Assembly (NCBI GenBank): GCA_019745575.1
Contig: JAIETA010000189.1
Location: 1 to 34,546 of the forward strand
Direction of reading: 5' to 3'
Source: Reyranella sp.
GTDB taxonomy: Bacteria; Pseudomonadota; Alphaproteobacteria; Reyranellales; Reyranellaceae
DNA: 34,546 bases
The position numbers and the translations under genes are program-made. Below, piece by piece: positions 7,799 through 15,279 of this stretch. The first letter of the stretch is position 1; each line of letters opens with the position of its first letter. Under the pieces are notes generated by a model, which was not told where the DNA came from, ran no database searches, and was given only the letters and a program-made list of their open reading frames with translations.

Positions 7799-8401
7799 AT
7801 GACCGACGCGAACATCCTGACCGTCCAGGTCGATTCGGCCGAGACGTCGCTGGCCTGGGCAACGCTGGGCCCGCGGCGCTGGCGCTGCACGGTCGGCGAA
7901 GGCGGGGTCCGCGAGGACAAGGTCGAGGGCGACGCCGCCACGCCGGCCGGGGAATACCCGTTGCGCCGCATCTATTTCCGCAACGACCGGCTGGTGCTGC
8001 CCAAGGTCGGCCTGCCGGCCCGGCCGATCTCCGAACATGATGGCTGGTGCGACGACCCGCGATCGCCGACCTACAACCGGCTGGTCCGGGTGCCCAACGA
8101 GTGGAGCGCCGAGAGGATGTGGCGCGACGACGGGCTCTACGATCTCGTGGTCGTGGTCGGCTACAACGACGACCCGCCCGAGGGCGAGTGGGGCAGCGCC
8201 ATTTTCCTCCATCTCGCGCGCGACGATTTTGGTCCGACCAAAGGTTGCGTGGCCTTCGCCCGGACCGACCTCCTGGAGCTGGTCACGCTGATCGGCCCCG
8301 AGACCCGCCTGCGCGTACTGGCCCGGCCGGCCGTCGACCAGGCCACCACGTCCAACGTCGACGCGAAGCTGCTCGAGGATTTCGACGAACGGGACTGGTG
8401 A
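7799..8401 (+). CDS. L,D-transpeptidase (YkuD-type) family protein
   Basis: About 200 residues from the ATG at 7799, which follows GGAG. An in-frame GTG at 7766 would add 11 residues but has no clear ribosome site. The catalytic motif [19 protein letters not shown] carries the His and the nucleophilic Cys of the COG3786/YkuD-like domain. Earlier blocks include [17 protein letters not shown], typical of this subfamily. No signal peptide is evident, which is common in annotated members but leaves its location uncertain. Enzymes of this family cross-link peptidoglycan or attach proteins to it. It converges on hrcA, with six bases between the stop codons. Confidence 0.88.
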   Translation: MTDANILTVQVDSAETSLAWATLGPRRWRCTVGEGGVREDKVEGDAATPAGEYPLRRIYFRNDRLVLPKVGLPARPISEHDGWCDDPRSPTYNRLVRVPNEWSAERMWRDDGLYDLVVVVGYNDDPPEGEWGSAIFLHLARDDFGPTKGCVAFARTDLLELVTLIGPETRLRVLARPAVDQATTSNVDAKLLEDFDERDW

Positions 8402-8407
8402 ACCGGC

Positions 8408-9511
8408 CTAGCCGACAACGCGACCGATGGCGCGGGCTGTATAGTCGACCAGCGGGATGATGCGGGCGTAGTTGAGCCGCGTCGGGCCGATGACGCCGAT
8501 CGCGCCCAGGATCCGCTCCTGCGAATCGCGGAACGGCGCCACCACCATCGAGCAGCCGGTATTGGCGAACAGCGGATTGTCGGCACCGATGAAGATCTGC
8601 ACACCCGCCGCACCGTTGGCGAGTTCGAGCAGGCGCACGAAGCCCTCGCCGCGTTCGAGCGCGTCGAACAGGATCCGGACGCGCTCGAGATCCTCTATGG
8701 CGGTGATGTCCTCCAGAAGCCGCGCCTGGCCGCGCACGATCAGCGCGCTGCCCGGCTCGCCGGCCCAGGTGGCCAATCCCGACTCGATCACACGCGCCGT
8801 GAGGTCGTTCAACTCGGCCCGCTTCAGCTTCAGGTCTTCCAGAATGAGACGCCGGGCATCCTCGAAGGTGCGGCCCATCAGGCGCGCATTGAGATAGTTG
8901 GTGGCCTCGACCAGCGCCGACGGCGGCAGGCCGAGCGGGATGTCGATCACGCGGTTCTCGACATGGCCCGACTGGGTGACCGTGACCACCAGGGCGCGGC
9001 CCGGGCCGAGATTGACGAACTCGATATGCTTCAGCGGCTGCTCGGTCTTGGGCGCCATCACCAGCCCGGCGCAACGCGACAGCCCCGACAGCAGGGTGGT
9101 TGCCTGCTCCAGCGCCTCGGTGACACTGCGGCCGACGGTGGCGCATCGCGCCTCGATGCTGGTGCGCTCTTCCTCGGAGATGTTGCCGACTTCGAGCAGG
9201 CCGTTGACGAAGAGGCGCAACCCGGCGTCGGTCGGCAGACGGCCGGCCGACGTATGCGGGGCATAGAGCAACCCGACATCCTGCAGATCGGCCATGATGT
9301 TGCGAATGGTGGCCGGCGACAGGGTCTCCGAGAGCTTGCGCGTCAGCGCCCGTGAGCCCACCGGCTCGCCGGTCTCCACGTAGCTTTCGACCACCAGGCG
9401 CAGGACCTCGCGCGCCCGATCGTTCAGCTCGGCCACCGAAGCCGTCTGTCTTTGACCGGGAGAAGCGTCGGTGAGGACCCCTCCGGGAGAACCGATGCGG
9501 TGGATCGCCAT
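8408..9511 (-). CDS. hrcA: Heat-inducible transcription repressor HrcA
   Basis: A 367-residue protein of the expected size. An N-terminal winged helix spans about residues 27-95 (NDRAREVLRLVVESYVETGE, then SRALTRKLSETLSPATIR and the segment MADLQDVGLLYAPHTSAGR). The GAF-like dimerisation region follows and ends with GVIGPTRLNYARIIPLVDY. HrcA represses groESL and dnaK-type operons by binding CIRCE inverted repeats. It is divergent from rph, the usual alphaproteobacterial order, but the grpE gene often found next to hrcA is absent: the neighbour is an L,D-transpeptidase gene. No CIRCE element was seen in the promoter region. The ATG at 9511 has no Shine-Dalgarno, and the promoter-like hexamers sit so close that a leaderless mRNA is likely. 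Confidence 0.95.
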   Translation of the reverse strand: MAIHRIGSPGGVLTDASPGQRQTASVAELNDRAREVLRLVVESYVETGEPVGSRALTRKLSETLSPATIRNIMADLQDVGLLYAPHTSAGRLPTDAGLRLFVNGLLEVGNISEEERTSIEARCATVGRSVTEALEQATTLLSGLSRCAGLVMAPKTEQPLKHIEFVNLGPGRALVVTVTQSGHVENRVIDIPLGLPPSALVEATNYLNARLMGRTFEDARRLILEDLKLKRAELNDLTARVIESGLATWAGEPGSALIVRGQARLLEDITAIEDLERVRILFDALERGEGFVRLLELANGAAGVQIFIGADNPLFANTGCSMVVAPFRDSQERILGAIGVIGPTRLNYARIIPLVDYTARAIGRVVG

Positions 9512-9517
9512 GGAAAA

Positions 9518-9546
9518 AATGTAGGTAGTACAGGGGGGCGGGTCAA
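9518..9546 (-). promoter_or_regulatory. Candidate sigma70-type promoter of hrcA, leaderless
   Basis: On the reverse strand TTGACC (9546-9541) is separated by exactly 17 bases from TACATT (9523-9518). Only six bases then remain before the A of the hrcA ATG at 9511, the usual distance from -10 to transcription start. The transcript would therefore begin at or beside the start codon. This agrees with the lack of a ribosome-binding site. Confidence 0.45.
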
Positions 9547-9634
9547 TGAACGGCCTTGAGCGGCTGGATTCGGAGCCGTCCCGGCGCTACACCGGCCGCC
9601 CGCCATCCGGGCGATATACGTGCAGGAGTAACGA

Positions 9635-10354
9635 ATGCGCCCTTCTGGCCGCACCCCCGACCAGCTACGCCCGATCTCCCTCGAGCCGGGCTTCTCGCGC
9701 TACGCCGAGGGCTCGTGCCTGGTGAAGTTCGGCGAGACCCACGTTCTGTGCACCGCCTCGGTCGACGAGAAGGTGCCGCCCTTTCTGCGCAATTCGGGCC
9801 GCGGCTGGGTCACCGCCGAATACGGCATGCTGCCGCGCTCGACCCATACCCGCACCGACCGTGAGGCTGCTCGCGGCAAGCAATCCGGCCGCACCCAGGA
9901 GATCCAGCGTCTGATCGGCCGCGCGCTGCGCGCCGTGGTCGACCTGCCGGCCATGGGCGAACGGCAGATCAACATCGACTGCGACGTCCTGCAGGCCGAC
10001 GGCGGCACCCGCACCGCCAGCATCACCGGCTCCTGGGTGGCGCTGCATTTCGCCTTCGAGCGCCTGATCAAGGACGGCAAGCTCGCGACCAGCCCGATCA
10101 CCGGCCAGGTCGCTGCCGTCTCGTGCGGTCTGTTCGAGGGCATGGCTGTGCTCGATCTCGACTATCCCGAAGACTCCAAAGCCCAGGCCGACGCCAATTT
10201 CGTTCTGACGGGCGATGGCGGAATCGTCGAAGTCCAGGGCACGGCGGAGGACAAGCCCTTCAGCGAGACCCAGTTCCTCGAACTGATGGCCCTCGCCAAG
10301 AAAGGCGTCAGCGAGCTCGCGCGTCTGCAGCGGCTGGCGATCGGCAAGGCGTAA
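9635..10354 (+). CDS. rph: Ribonuclease PH
   Basis: A 239-residue phosphorolytic 3'-5' exoribonuclease that trims the 3' ends of tRNA precursors and stable RNAs. The full family length is present. It starts with the typical [19 protein letters not shown] and has [20 protein letters not shown], the Arg-rich [19 protein letters not shown] and the metal-site region [19 protein letters not shown]. An AGGAG lies seven bases before the ATG. It is the first gene of an rph-rdgB-hemW operon divergent from hrcA. Its TAA overlaps the ATG of the next gene by one base. Confidence 0.97.
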   Translation: MRPSGRTPDQLRPISLEPGFSRYAEGSCLVKFGETHVLCTASVDEKVPPFLRNSGRGWVTAEYGMLPRSTHTRTDREAARGKQSGRTQEIQRLIGRALRAVVDLPAMGERQINIDCDVLQADGGTRTASITGSWVALHFAFERLIKDGKLATSPITGQVAAVSCGLFEGMAVLDLDYPEDSKAQADANFVLTGDGGIVEVQGTAEDKPFSETQFLELMALAKKGVSELARLQRLAIGKA

Positions 10355-10968
10355 TGGCGCGGCGCTTCGTCCTGCCCAAGCTGGTCGTGGCCACCCACAA
10401 CCGCGGCAAGGCGGGCGAGATCGCCACGATGCTTTCTCCCTTCGGCGTCGAAATCGTCTCGGCGGGCGACCTCGGCCTGCCGGCGCCCGACGAGACCGGC
10501 ACGACTTTCGAGGCCAATGCCACCATCAAGGCGCTGGCGGCGACCCGTGCGAGCGGCCTGCCGGTGCTGGCCGACGATTCCGGCCTCAGCGTGCATGCGC
10601 TCGACGGCCAGCCTGGCCTCCATACCGCCGACTGGGAAGGTCCGGCCCGCGACGCCATGGTCGGCATGCGCCGCATCCAGCGCGAACTCGCCGCGCGCGA
10701 GGTGCCCGACACGGACACGGCCCGCGCCGCCACCTTCCATTGCGTGCTGGCGCTCGCCTGGCCTGACGAGCATCTGGAGTTGTTCCATGGCACGCTGGAC
10801 GGCAGCATTGTCTGGCCGCCGCGCGGCAGCGGCGGCCACGGCTACGATCCCTGCTTCCAGCCGGCAGGCAGCCTGCGCACGACGGCCGAGATGTCCGACG
10901 ACGAGAAGAACGCCATCAGCCATCGCGGCCGCGCCTTCCGGATGATGGTGGAGGCCTGCTTCGGATGA
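10354..10968 (+). CDS. rdgB: XTP/dITP diphosphatase (RdgB/HAM1)
   Basis: A 204-residue house-cleaning pyrophosphatase that hydrolyses non-canonical purine triphosphates (ITP, XTP and dITP) to monophosphates. Visible motifs are KLVVATHNRGKAGEI (triphosphate loop), FEANATIKALAAT, LPVLADDSGLSVHAL with the catalytic/metal Asp pair, GGHGYDPCFQP and the C-terminal ISHRGRAF. The ATG overlaps the rph stop (TAATG) and the end overlaps hemW by four bases (ATGA), so translation is probably coupled through the operon. Confidence 0.96.
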   Translation: MARRFVLPKLVVATHNRGKAGEIATMLSPFGVEIVSAGDLGLPAPDETGTTFEANATIKALAATRASGLPVLADDSGLSVHALDGQPGLHTADWEGPARDAMVGMRRIQRELAAREVPDTDTARAATFHCVLALAWPDEHLELFHGTLDGSIVWPPRGSGGHGYDPCFQPAGSLRTTAEMSDDEKNAISHRGRAFRMMVEACFG

Positions 10969-12131
10969 GCGCGCAGCCGCTGGGCGTCTACGTCCATTGG
11001 CCCTTCTGCAAGTCGAAGTGCCCCTATTGCGACTTCAACAGCCACGTCCGCGAGGGTGTCGAACAGGGTCGCTGGCGCGCCGCGCTGCTGAAGGAACTCG
11101 AGTACGCGGCACGCGAAGCGCCGGGACGCCACGTCGAAACGATCTTCTTCGGCGGCGGCACGCCTTCGCTGATGGACCCCGGCACCGTGGCCGCCGTCAT
11201 CGCGCGCATCCGGACGCTGTGGGACAGCGCGCCCGACATGGAAATCACCCTGGAAGCCAACCCGACTTCCGTCGAGGCCGGCCGCTTCGCGGCGCTGGCA
11301 CAAGCCGGTGTCAACCGCGTGTCGCTGGGGGTGCAGGCACTCGACGAGGCGTCGCTCAGGTTTCTCGGTCGCGAGCATTCGACCGACGAGGCGCTGGCCG
11401 CTCTCGAAACAGCCCGCCGCCATTTCGCGCGCTATTCCTTCGACCTGATCTATGCCCGCCCGGGCCAGACGCTCGCAGCCTGGGCCGACGAACTGGACCG
11501 CGCGCTGGCGCTCACGGGCGAGCATCTCTCGCTCTATCAGCTGACCATCGAACGCGGCACCCGCTTCTTCACCGACCATGCCCGTGGCGCCTTCGTCCTG
11601 CCGGACGAGGACACGGCGGCCACGATGTTCGAACTGACCCAGACGCGCCTCGCGGCGGCCGGCCTGCCGGCCTACGAAATTTCCAACCATGCCCGGCCGG
11701 GGGCTGCCTGCCGCCACAATTTGATCTATTGGCGCTATCAGGATTACGTCGGCATCGGGCCGGGGGCGCACGGCCGTTTCGCCGAGGCCACCGCGCAGGG
11801 GCCCGGCAAGCGGGCGACCCGGCGGGCAAGCGGGCCCGAGGCGTGGCTGGATGCCGTCGAACGGGCAGGTCACGGCACGGCCGAGAGTTCGGTCGTCGCC
11901 GGGCAGGATTTGGTCGAGGAGGCGTTGATGATGGGACTGCGACTGGCCGACGGCATCGACCGCGCCACGTTCGCGTCCGTCACCGGCGCCGATCCCGTCG
12001 CGGCCCTGGGCGAGGCGCGGCTGGCGCCGTTGGTCGCGGCAGGTTTCCTCGAGGTCGGGCCGGATCGGCTGGGCGCCACCCCGGCCGGCCGCCAGCGGCT
12101 CAATGCGCTTCTGGAACGGCTGATCGCGTGA
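10965..12131 (+). CDS. hemW: Radical SAM heme chaperone HemW
   Basis: A 388-residue protein. The radical SAM cluster motif is at the N-terminus, with Cys15, Cys19 and Cys22 in FCKSKCPYCDFNSH. The GGGTPSL SAM-binding motif follows, then the HemW-specific EANPTSVEAGRF, NRVSLGVQALDE and LSLYQLTIERGTRF blocks, and a C-terminal winged-helix-like region. The fourth cysteine after Cys22, diagnostic of coproporphyrinogen dehydrogenase HemN, is absent (Phe24 instead), so this is HemW, thought to deliver heme to respiratory proteins. It overlaps rdgB by four bases and the following gene by four (GTGA). Confidence 0.94.
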   Translation: MSAQPLGVYVHWPFCKSKCPYCDFNSHVREGVEQGRWRAALLKELEYAAREAPGRHVETIFFGGGTPSLMDPGTVAAVIARIRTLWDSAPDMEITLEANPTSVEAGRFAALAQAGVNRVSLGVQALDEASLRFLGREHSTDEALAALETARRHFARYSFDLIYARPGQTLAAWADELDRALALTGEHLSLYQLTIERGTRFFTDHARGAFVLPDEDTAATMFELTQTRLAAAGLPAYEISNHARPGAACRHNLIYWRYQDYVGIGPGAHGRFAEATAQGPGKRATRRASGPEAWLDAVERAGHGTAESSVVAGQDLVEEALMMGLRLADGIDRATFASVTGADPVAALGEARLAPLVAAGFLEVGPDRLGATPAGRQRLNALLERLIA

Positions 12132-12973
12132 AGCTTCCCGCCGCCTTCCTGATGTTGCTCGCCTTGACCCTGGCCGGGGCCGCCGCAGCACAACAGCAGC
12201 CACAGCCGCGCCCGCCGGCGCGGCCGACGCAACAGCCGGCCAAGCCCCCGCCCAAGTCGCCGTTCACCCCGCCTGCCTTCAAGATCACGGTCGCCACCGA
12301 AGCGGCTTTCCCGCCGTTCAATTATCTCGACCGCAAGGGCATGCCGGCCGGCTTCGAGATGGAGCTGGCGCAGGAGGCCTGCCAGCGCATGAAAGCCGAG
12401 TGCGAGTTCGCCGCCTTCAAGTGGGACGAGCTGATCCCGGGCCTGCTCGACAAGAAATTCGACATCGTCATGTCGTCGATGGAAGTGACCAGCGAGCGGC
12501 GCAAGCGGCTCGGTCTGTCGCGGCGCTACTACCTCTCGCCCGGTGCCTTCATCGCGCCGAAGGGTGCGCCGTTCGACGGGCCGCCCTCGCTGCTGCGCAA
12601 CAAGCGGATCGGCATTCAGAAGGATTCGACACACGCCGACTGGGCCGACAAGAGCTTCCGCCGCTCCGCCCAGCTCAGGCGCTACAACACCCTGGCCGAG
12701 GCGCTGCGGGCGCTGGCCAACGACGAAGTCGACGCGGTTTTCGGCGACAAGGTGCAGCTGTGGCTTTGGAGTCAAAAGCCCGAGGGCAAGTGCTGCGAGC
12801 TGATCGGCCAGGACATCAAGGACAACCAGACGCTGGGCATCGGCGTGGCCGCCGGCCTGCGCAAGGAAGACGTCAAGCTGCGCGATGCCTTCAACAAGGC
12901 GATCGGCGAGATGCTGACCGACGGCACCTACAAGAAGATCAACGAGAAGTACTTCCCGTTCGCGCTGAACTGA
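12128..12973 (+). CDS. Amino-acid-type ABC transporter substrate-binding protein
   Basis: A 281-residue periplasmic protein starting at a GTG that overlaps the hemW stop (GTGA). A signal peptide is seen (KLPAAFLMLLALTLAGAAAA), then an unusual Gln/Pro-rich linker over about residues 22-55. The bacterial solute-binding family 3 domain begins at ITVATEAAFPPFNYLD and includes GFEMELAQEAC, KFDIVMSSMEVTSERRK and the C-terminal FNKAIGEMLTDGTYKKI. Such proteins bind polar amino acids or related ligands. No permease or ATPase gene lies nearby, so it is an orphan receptor here or pairs with a transporter elsewhere. Convergent hspQ follows. Confidence 0.88.
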   Translation: MKLPAAFLMLLALTLAGAAAAQQQPQPRPPARPTQQPAKPPPKSPFTPPAFKITVATEAAFPPFNYLDRKGMPAGFEMELAQEACQRMKAECEFAAFKWDELIPGLLDKKFDIVMSSMEVTSERRKRLGLSRRYYLSPGAFIAPKGAPFDGPPSLLRNKRIGIQKDSTHADWADKSFRRSAQLRRYNTLAEALRALANDEVDAVFGDKVQLWLWSQKPEGKCCELIGQDIKDNQTLGIGVAAGLRKEDVKLRDAFNKAIGEMLTDGTYKKINEKYFPFALN

Positions 12974-13023
12974 CTACCTGACCTGGTAAATCGTCGCGGC
13001 CGGCCGCCGCAGGGTCAGTTCAG
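12965..13023. repeat. Inverted repeat spanning two convergent stop codons
   Basis: CTGAACTGAC at 12965-12974 is exactly repeated in reverse complement at 13014-13023, with 39 bases between. Each arm contains the last codons and the TGA stop of one of the two convergent genes, so the two proteins end on the same nucleotides. The GC-rich loop contains GGCCGGCC. It may serve as a weak bidirectional terminator; there is no T-run. Confidence 0.5.
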
Positions 13024-13386
13024 AGCGCGATCGCGCGAGACGTAGTGGCCGCGCCTGAGCTCCTTGAAGAAATGCGGAACCTGCGGGTGGGACACCGGTT
13101 TGCCGCTGTCGTCGGGCAGCAGGTTCTGCTCCGAGACGTAGGCCACATAGGTGGTCTGCGCGTTCTCTGCCAGCAAATGGTAGAAAGGCTGGTCGCGCCG
13201 CGGACGGACCTCGGCCGGGATCGACGCCAGCCAATCCTCGGTGTTGGCGAACACCGGATCGACGTCGAAAATGACGCCCCGGAACGGATAGACGCGGTGC
13301 TTCACCACCTGTCCGATGGCGAACTTGGCCGTCCGCATCGGCGGCTCGACGATCGTCGACCGGGAAGCCTGATTTTCGATGTCCAT
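13015..13386 (-). CDS. hspQ: Heat shock protein HspQ (YccV-like)
   Basis: A 123-residue protein from the ATG at 13386. The HspQ/YccV-like domain runs from AKFAIGQVVKHRVYPFRGVI through DVDPVFANTEDWL and QPFYHLLAENAQTTYVAYVS to EQNLLPD and HP. It is a small beta-barrel that in enterobacteria binds hemimethylated DNA and modulates Lon specificity. Family members are usually about 105 residues, so translation could instead begin at the internal ATG 13 residues before KHRVY, but no ribosome site is seen there. TTGGA precedes the chosen ATG. An in-frame upstream extension to 13452 looks like non-coding sequence. Confidence 0.9.
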   Translation of the reverse strand: MDIENQASRSTIVEPPMRTAKFAIGQVVKHRVYPFRGVIFDVDPVFANTEDWLASIPAEVRPRRDQPFYHLLAENAQTTYVAYVSEQNLLPDDSGKPVSHPQVPHFFKELRRGHYVSRDRALN

Positions 13387-13597
13387 GTTCCAAGTATTAC
13401 CCCGAACCGGGTTGCAGGCAACGCGCTCCAGCAGGCGAATTCGCGCCACCATGCAACAATGTGTGAAGGGCCGGCCGACGGATCGCGGGGCAGGAACGCT
13501 ACCGGAACGGCGGGCGGAACGGCGGGCTGCCGTCGGTTGACGCGGCCCGCCCGCCCGTGGACTCTGCGGCCGTTGGGGGGAGCGGGAGAATAAGTCG

Positions 13598-14446
13598 TTG
13601 GCCGACGGTCTAAAAGTCAGGTTCTGGGGCGTGCGCGGCTCGATATCGTGTCCTGGTGCCGAATATGCGCGCTACGGCGGCAACACATCCTGCCTGGAAG
13701 TCACGGCCGGCGGCCGACGCCTGATCTTCGACGCCGGCACGGGGATCAGGCCGCTGGGCGTCGAACTCGCCCGCCGCGGAGCGCTCGATCTCGATATTTT
13801 TTTCACGCACACCCATCTCGATCACATCTCCGGCCTGACGTTCTTCGCGCCGTTGTTCGAACGCAGCAACTCCGTGCGGCTGTGGGCGGGCCATCTCGAG
13901 CAGCCCTATACGCTGAAGAAGGTCGTCGGCCACCTCATGCAGGCGCCGCTCTACCCGGTGTCGCTCGAAGTCTTCCAGGCGACGGTCGAGTTCAAGGAGT
14001 TCAAGAGCGGCCAGACGCTGTCCTGTGACCCGGTCGGCATGCGCACCGCGCCGCTCAATCATCCCAACGGCGCCACCGGCTACCGCATCGAGCATGACGG
14101 CCGGTCGATCTGCTACATCACCGACACGGAGCACCGCGAGGGCGAGCGCGACCAGACGATTATCGAACTGTGCCGCGGCGCCGACGTGATGATCTACGAT
14201 TCGAGCTATACCGACGCCGAATATCCCCGCTACCGCGGCTGGGGACACTCGACCTGGCAGGAAGGCGTGCGGCTCGCCGACGCAGCCGGCGTCGGCACGC
14301 TGGCCATCTTCCACCACGATCCCGGCCACGATGACGCCTTCATGGACGGCGTCGCCCGCGAGGCGGCGCTGCTGCGCCCCGGCAATGCCCGCAACGGCCT
14401 GCCGCGCGCGATCGTCGCCCACGAAGGGCTGACCCTCAGTCCGTGA
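13598..14446 (+). CDS. MBL-fold metallo-hydrolase
   Basis: A 282-residue protein read from a TTG at 13598 preceded by GGGAG. The zinc motif is H71-T-H73-L-D75-H76 (FFTHTHLDHISGL). The start KVRFWGVRGSISCPG and the central GGNTSCLEV are typical of the cyclic-phosphodiesterase-like branch of the superfamily (COG1235 style). Later ligands are likely the His in APLNHPNG, the Asp in CYITDTEH and the His pair in AIFHHDPGH. The substrate is unknown. Its end overlaps the next gene by four bases (GTGA) and a class III cyclase lies two genes on, so a nucleotide-signalling role is possible but inferred. Confidence 0.85.
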   Translation: MADGLKVRFWGVRGSISCPGAEYARYGGNTSCLEVTAGGRRLIFDAGTGIRPLGVELARRGALDLDIFFTHTHLDHISGLTFFAPLFERSNSVRLWAGHLEQPYTLKKVVGHLMQAPLYPVSLEVFQATVEFKEFKSGQTLSCDPVGMRTAPLNHPNGATGYRIEHDGRSICYITDTEHREGERDQTIIELCRGADVMIYDSSYTDAEYPRYRGWGHSTWQEGVRLADAAGVGTLAIFHHDPGHDDAFMDGVAREAALLRPGNARNGLPRAIVAHEGLTLSP

Positions 14447-15279
14447 CCGCCCGGCTCAGCTTGCGTGGCCGCTGGCGACGGCTGGCTCTCGGGCTGCCGA
14501 CCGTGCTGGGCCTGACGCCGCGCGGCTGGTTCATCCCGCACCGCTATGCGCCGCTGCTGCCGCCACCGGGCGCGCAGCCACCCTATCCGGCGATCGAGCA
14601 GCTGTTCGAGCGGCATACGGCGGCCTTCGCGGCAATGCTCGACGCCGTCGATGCCCACGCCGCCGGACTCGAGGGGCTGAAGAACCTGCTGGCGCAGTCC
14701 TGGTTTCCCGCGCTCGATGCCGCCGTCGCCTACACCGTGGTGCGCGAGCGCAAGCCGCGACGCCTCGTCGAGGTCGGCTCGGGGCATTCGACCCGCATCC
14801 TGGCGCGGGCCGAGTGCGGCGTCGGCGAGATCATTGCCATCGATCCGATGCCGCGCGCCGACATCGCCGGTCTGCCCGGCGTGCGCGTCGTGTCCTCGAC
14901 CCTGCAGGCGGCCCCGGCCGAGCTGTTCGACGGCCTGCGGACCGGCGATGTGCTGTTCATCGATTCGAGCCACATCCTGATGCCGGGCAGCGACGTCGAC
15001 ATCCTGCTCAATCGGGTCCTGCCAGCTCTTCCGGCGGGCGTCTTGGTTCACATCCACGACATCTTCCTGCCCTTCGACTACCCGCCGGCCTGGGGCTGGC
15101 GTAACTACAACGAGCAGCAGGGCGTCCTGCCGCTGCTGGCGACCGGCGCCTACGTGCCGCTGTTCTCGAGCGTATGGGCGGAGCAGCGAATGTCCGAACG
15201 CCTGGCGACATCGGTGGTGGCGCGGCTGCCCCGGCCGGCCGACGCGATGCCGACGAGCCTGTGGCTGGAGAAGCGCTGA
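14443..15279 (+). CDS. Class I SAM-dependent methyltransferase (Methyltransf_24-like)
   Basis: A 278-residue protein starting at GTG, overlapping the preceding stop by four bases. The SAM-binding strand and loop read RRLVEVGSGHSTRILA, followed by EIIAIDPMPRADI with the ribose-binding Asp. Strand 4 reads GDVLFIDSSH and the later segment VLVHIHDIFLPFDYP contains the His/Asp cluster usual in the Methyltransf_24 group, whose characterised members act on sugars or small molecules. The N-terminus (about 1-60) is basic and Pro-rich without a signal peptide. Its TGA overlaps the ATG of the cyclase gene (TGATG), indicating co-translation. Confidence 0.82.
   Translation: MTARLSLRGRWRRLALGLPTVLGLTPRGWFIPHRYAPLLPPPGAQPPYPAIEQLFERHTAAFAAMLDAVDAHAAGLEGLKNLLAQSWFPALDAAVAYTVVRERKPRRLVEVGSGHSTRILARAECGVGEIIAIDPMPRADIAGLPGVRVVSSTLQAAPAELFDGLRTGDVLFIDSSHILMPGSDVDILLNRVLPALPAGVLVHIHDIFLPFDYPPAWGWRNYNEQQGVLPLLATGAYVPLFSSVWAEQRMSERLATSVVARLPRPADAMPTSLWLEKR

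Noticed and set aside
10965..12131. Coproporphyrinogen dehydrogenase HemN
   Set aside because: The cluster motif has only CX3CX2C followed by Phe, not the extra Cys of HemN, and the operon context is that of HemW.
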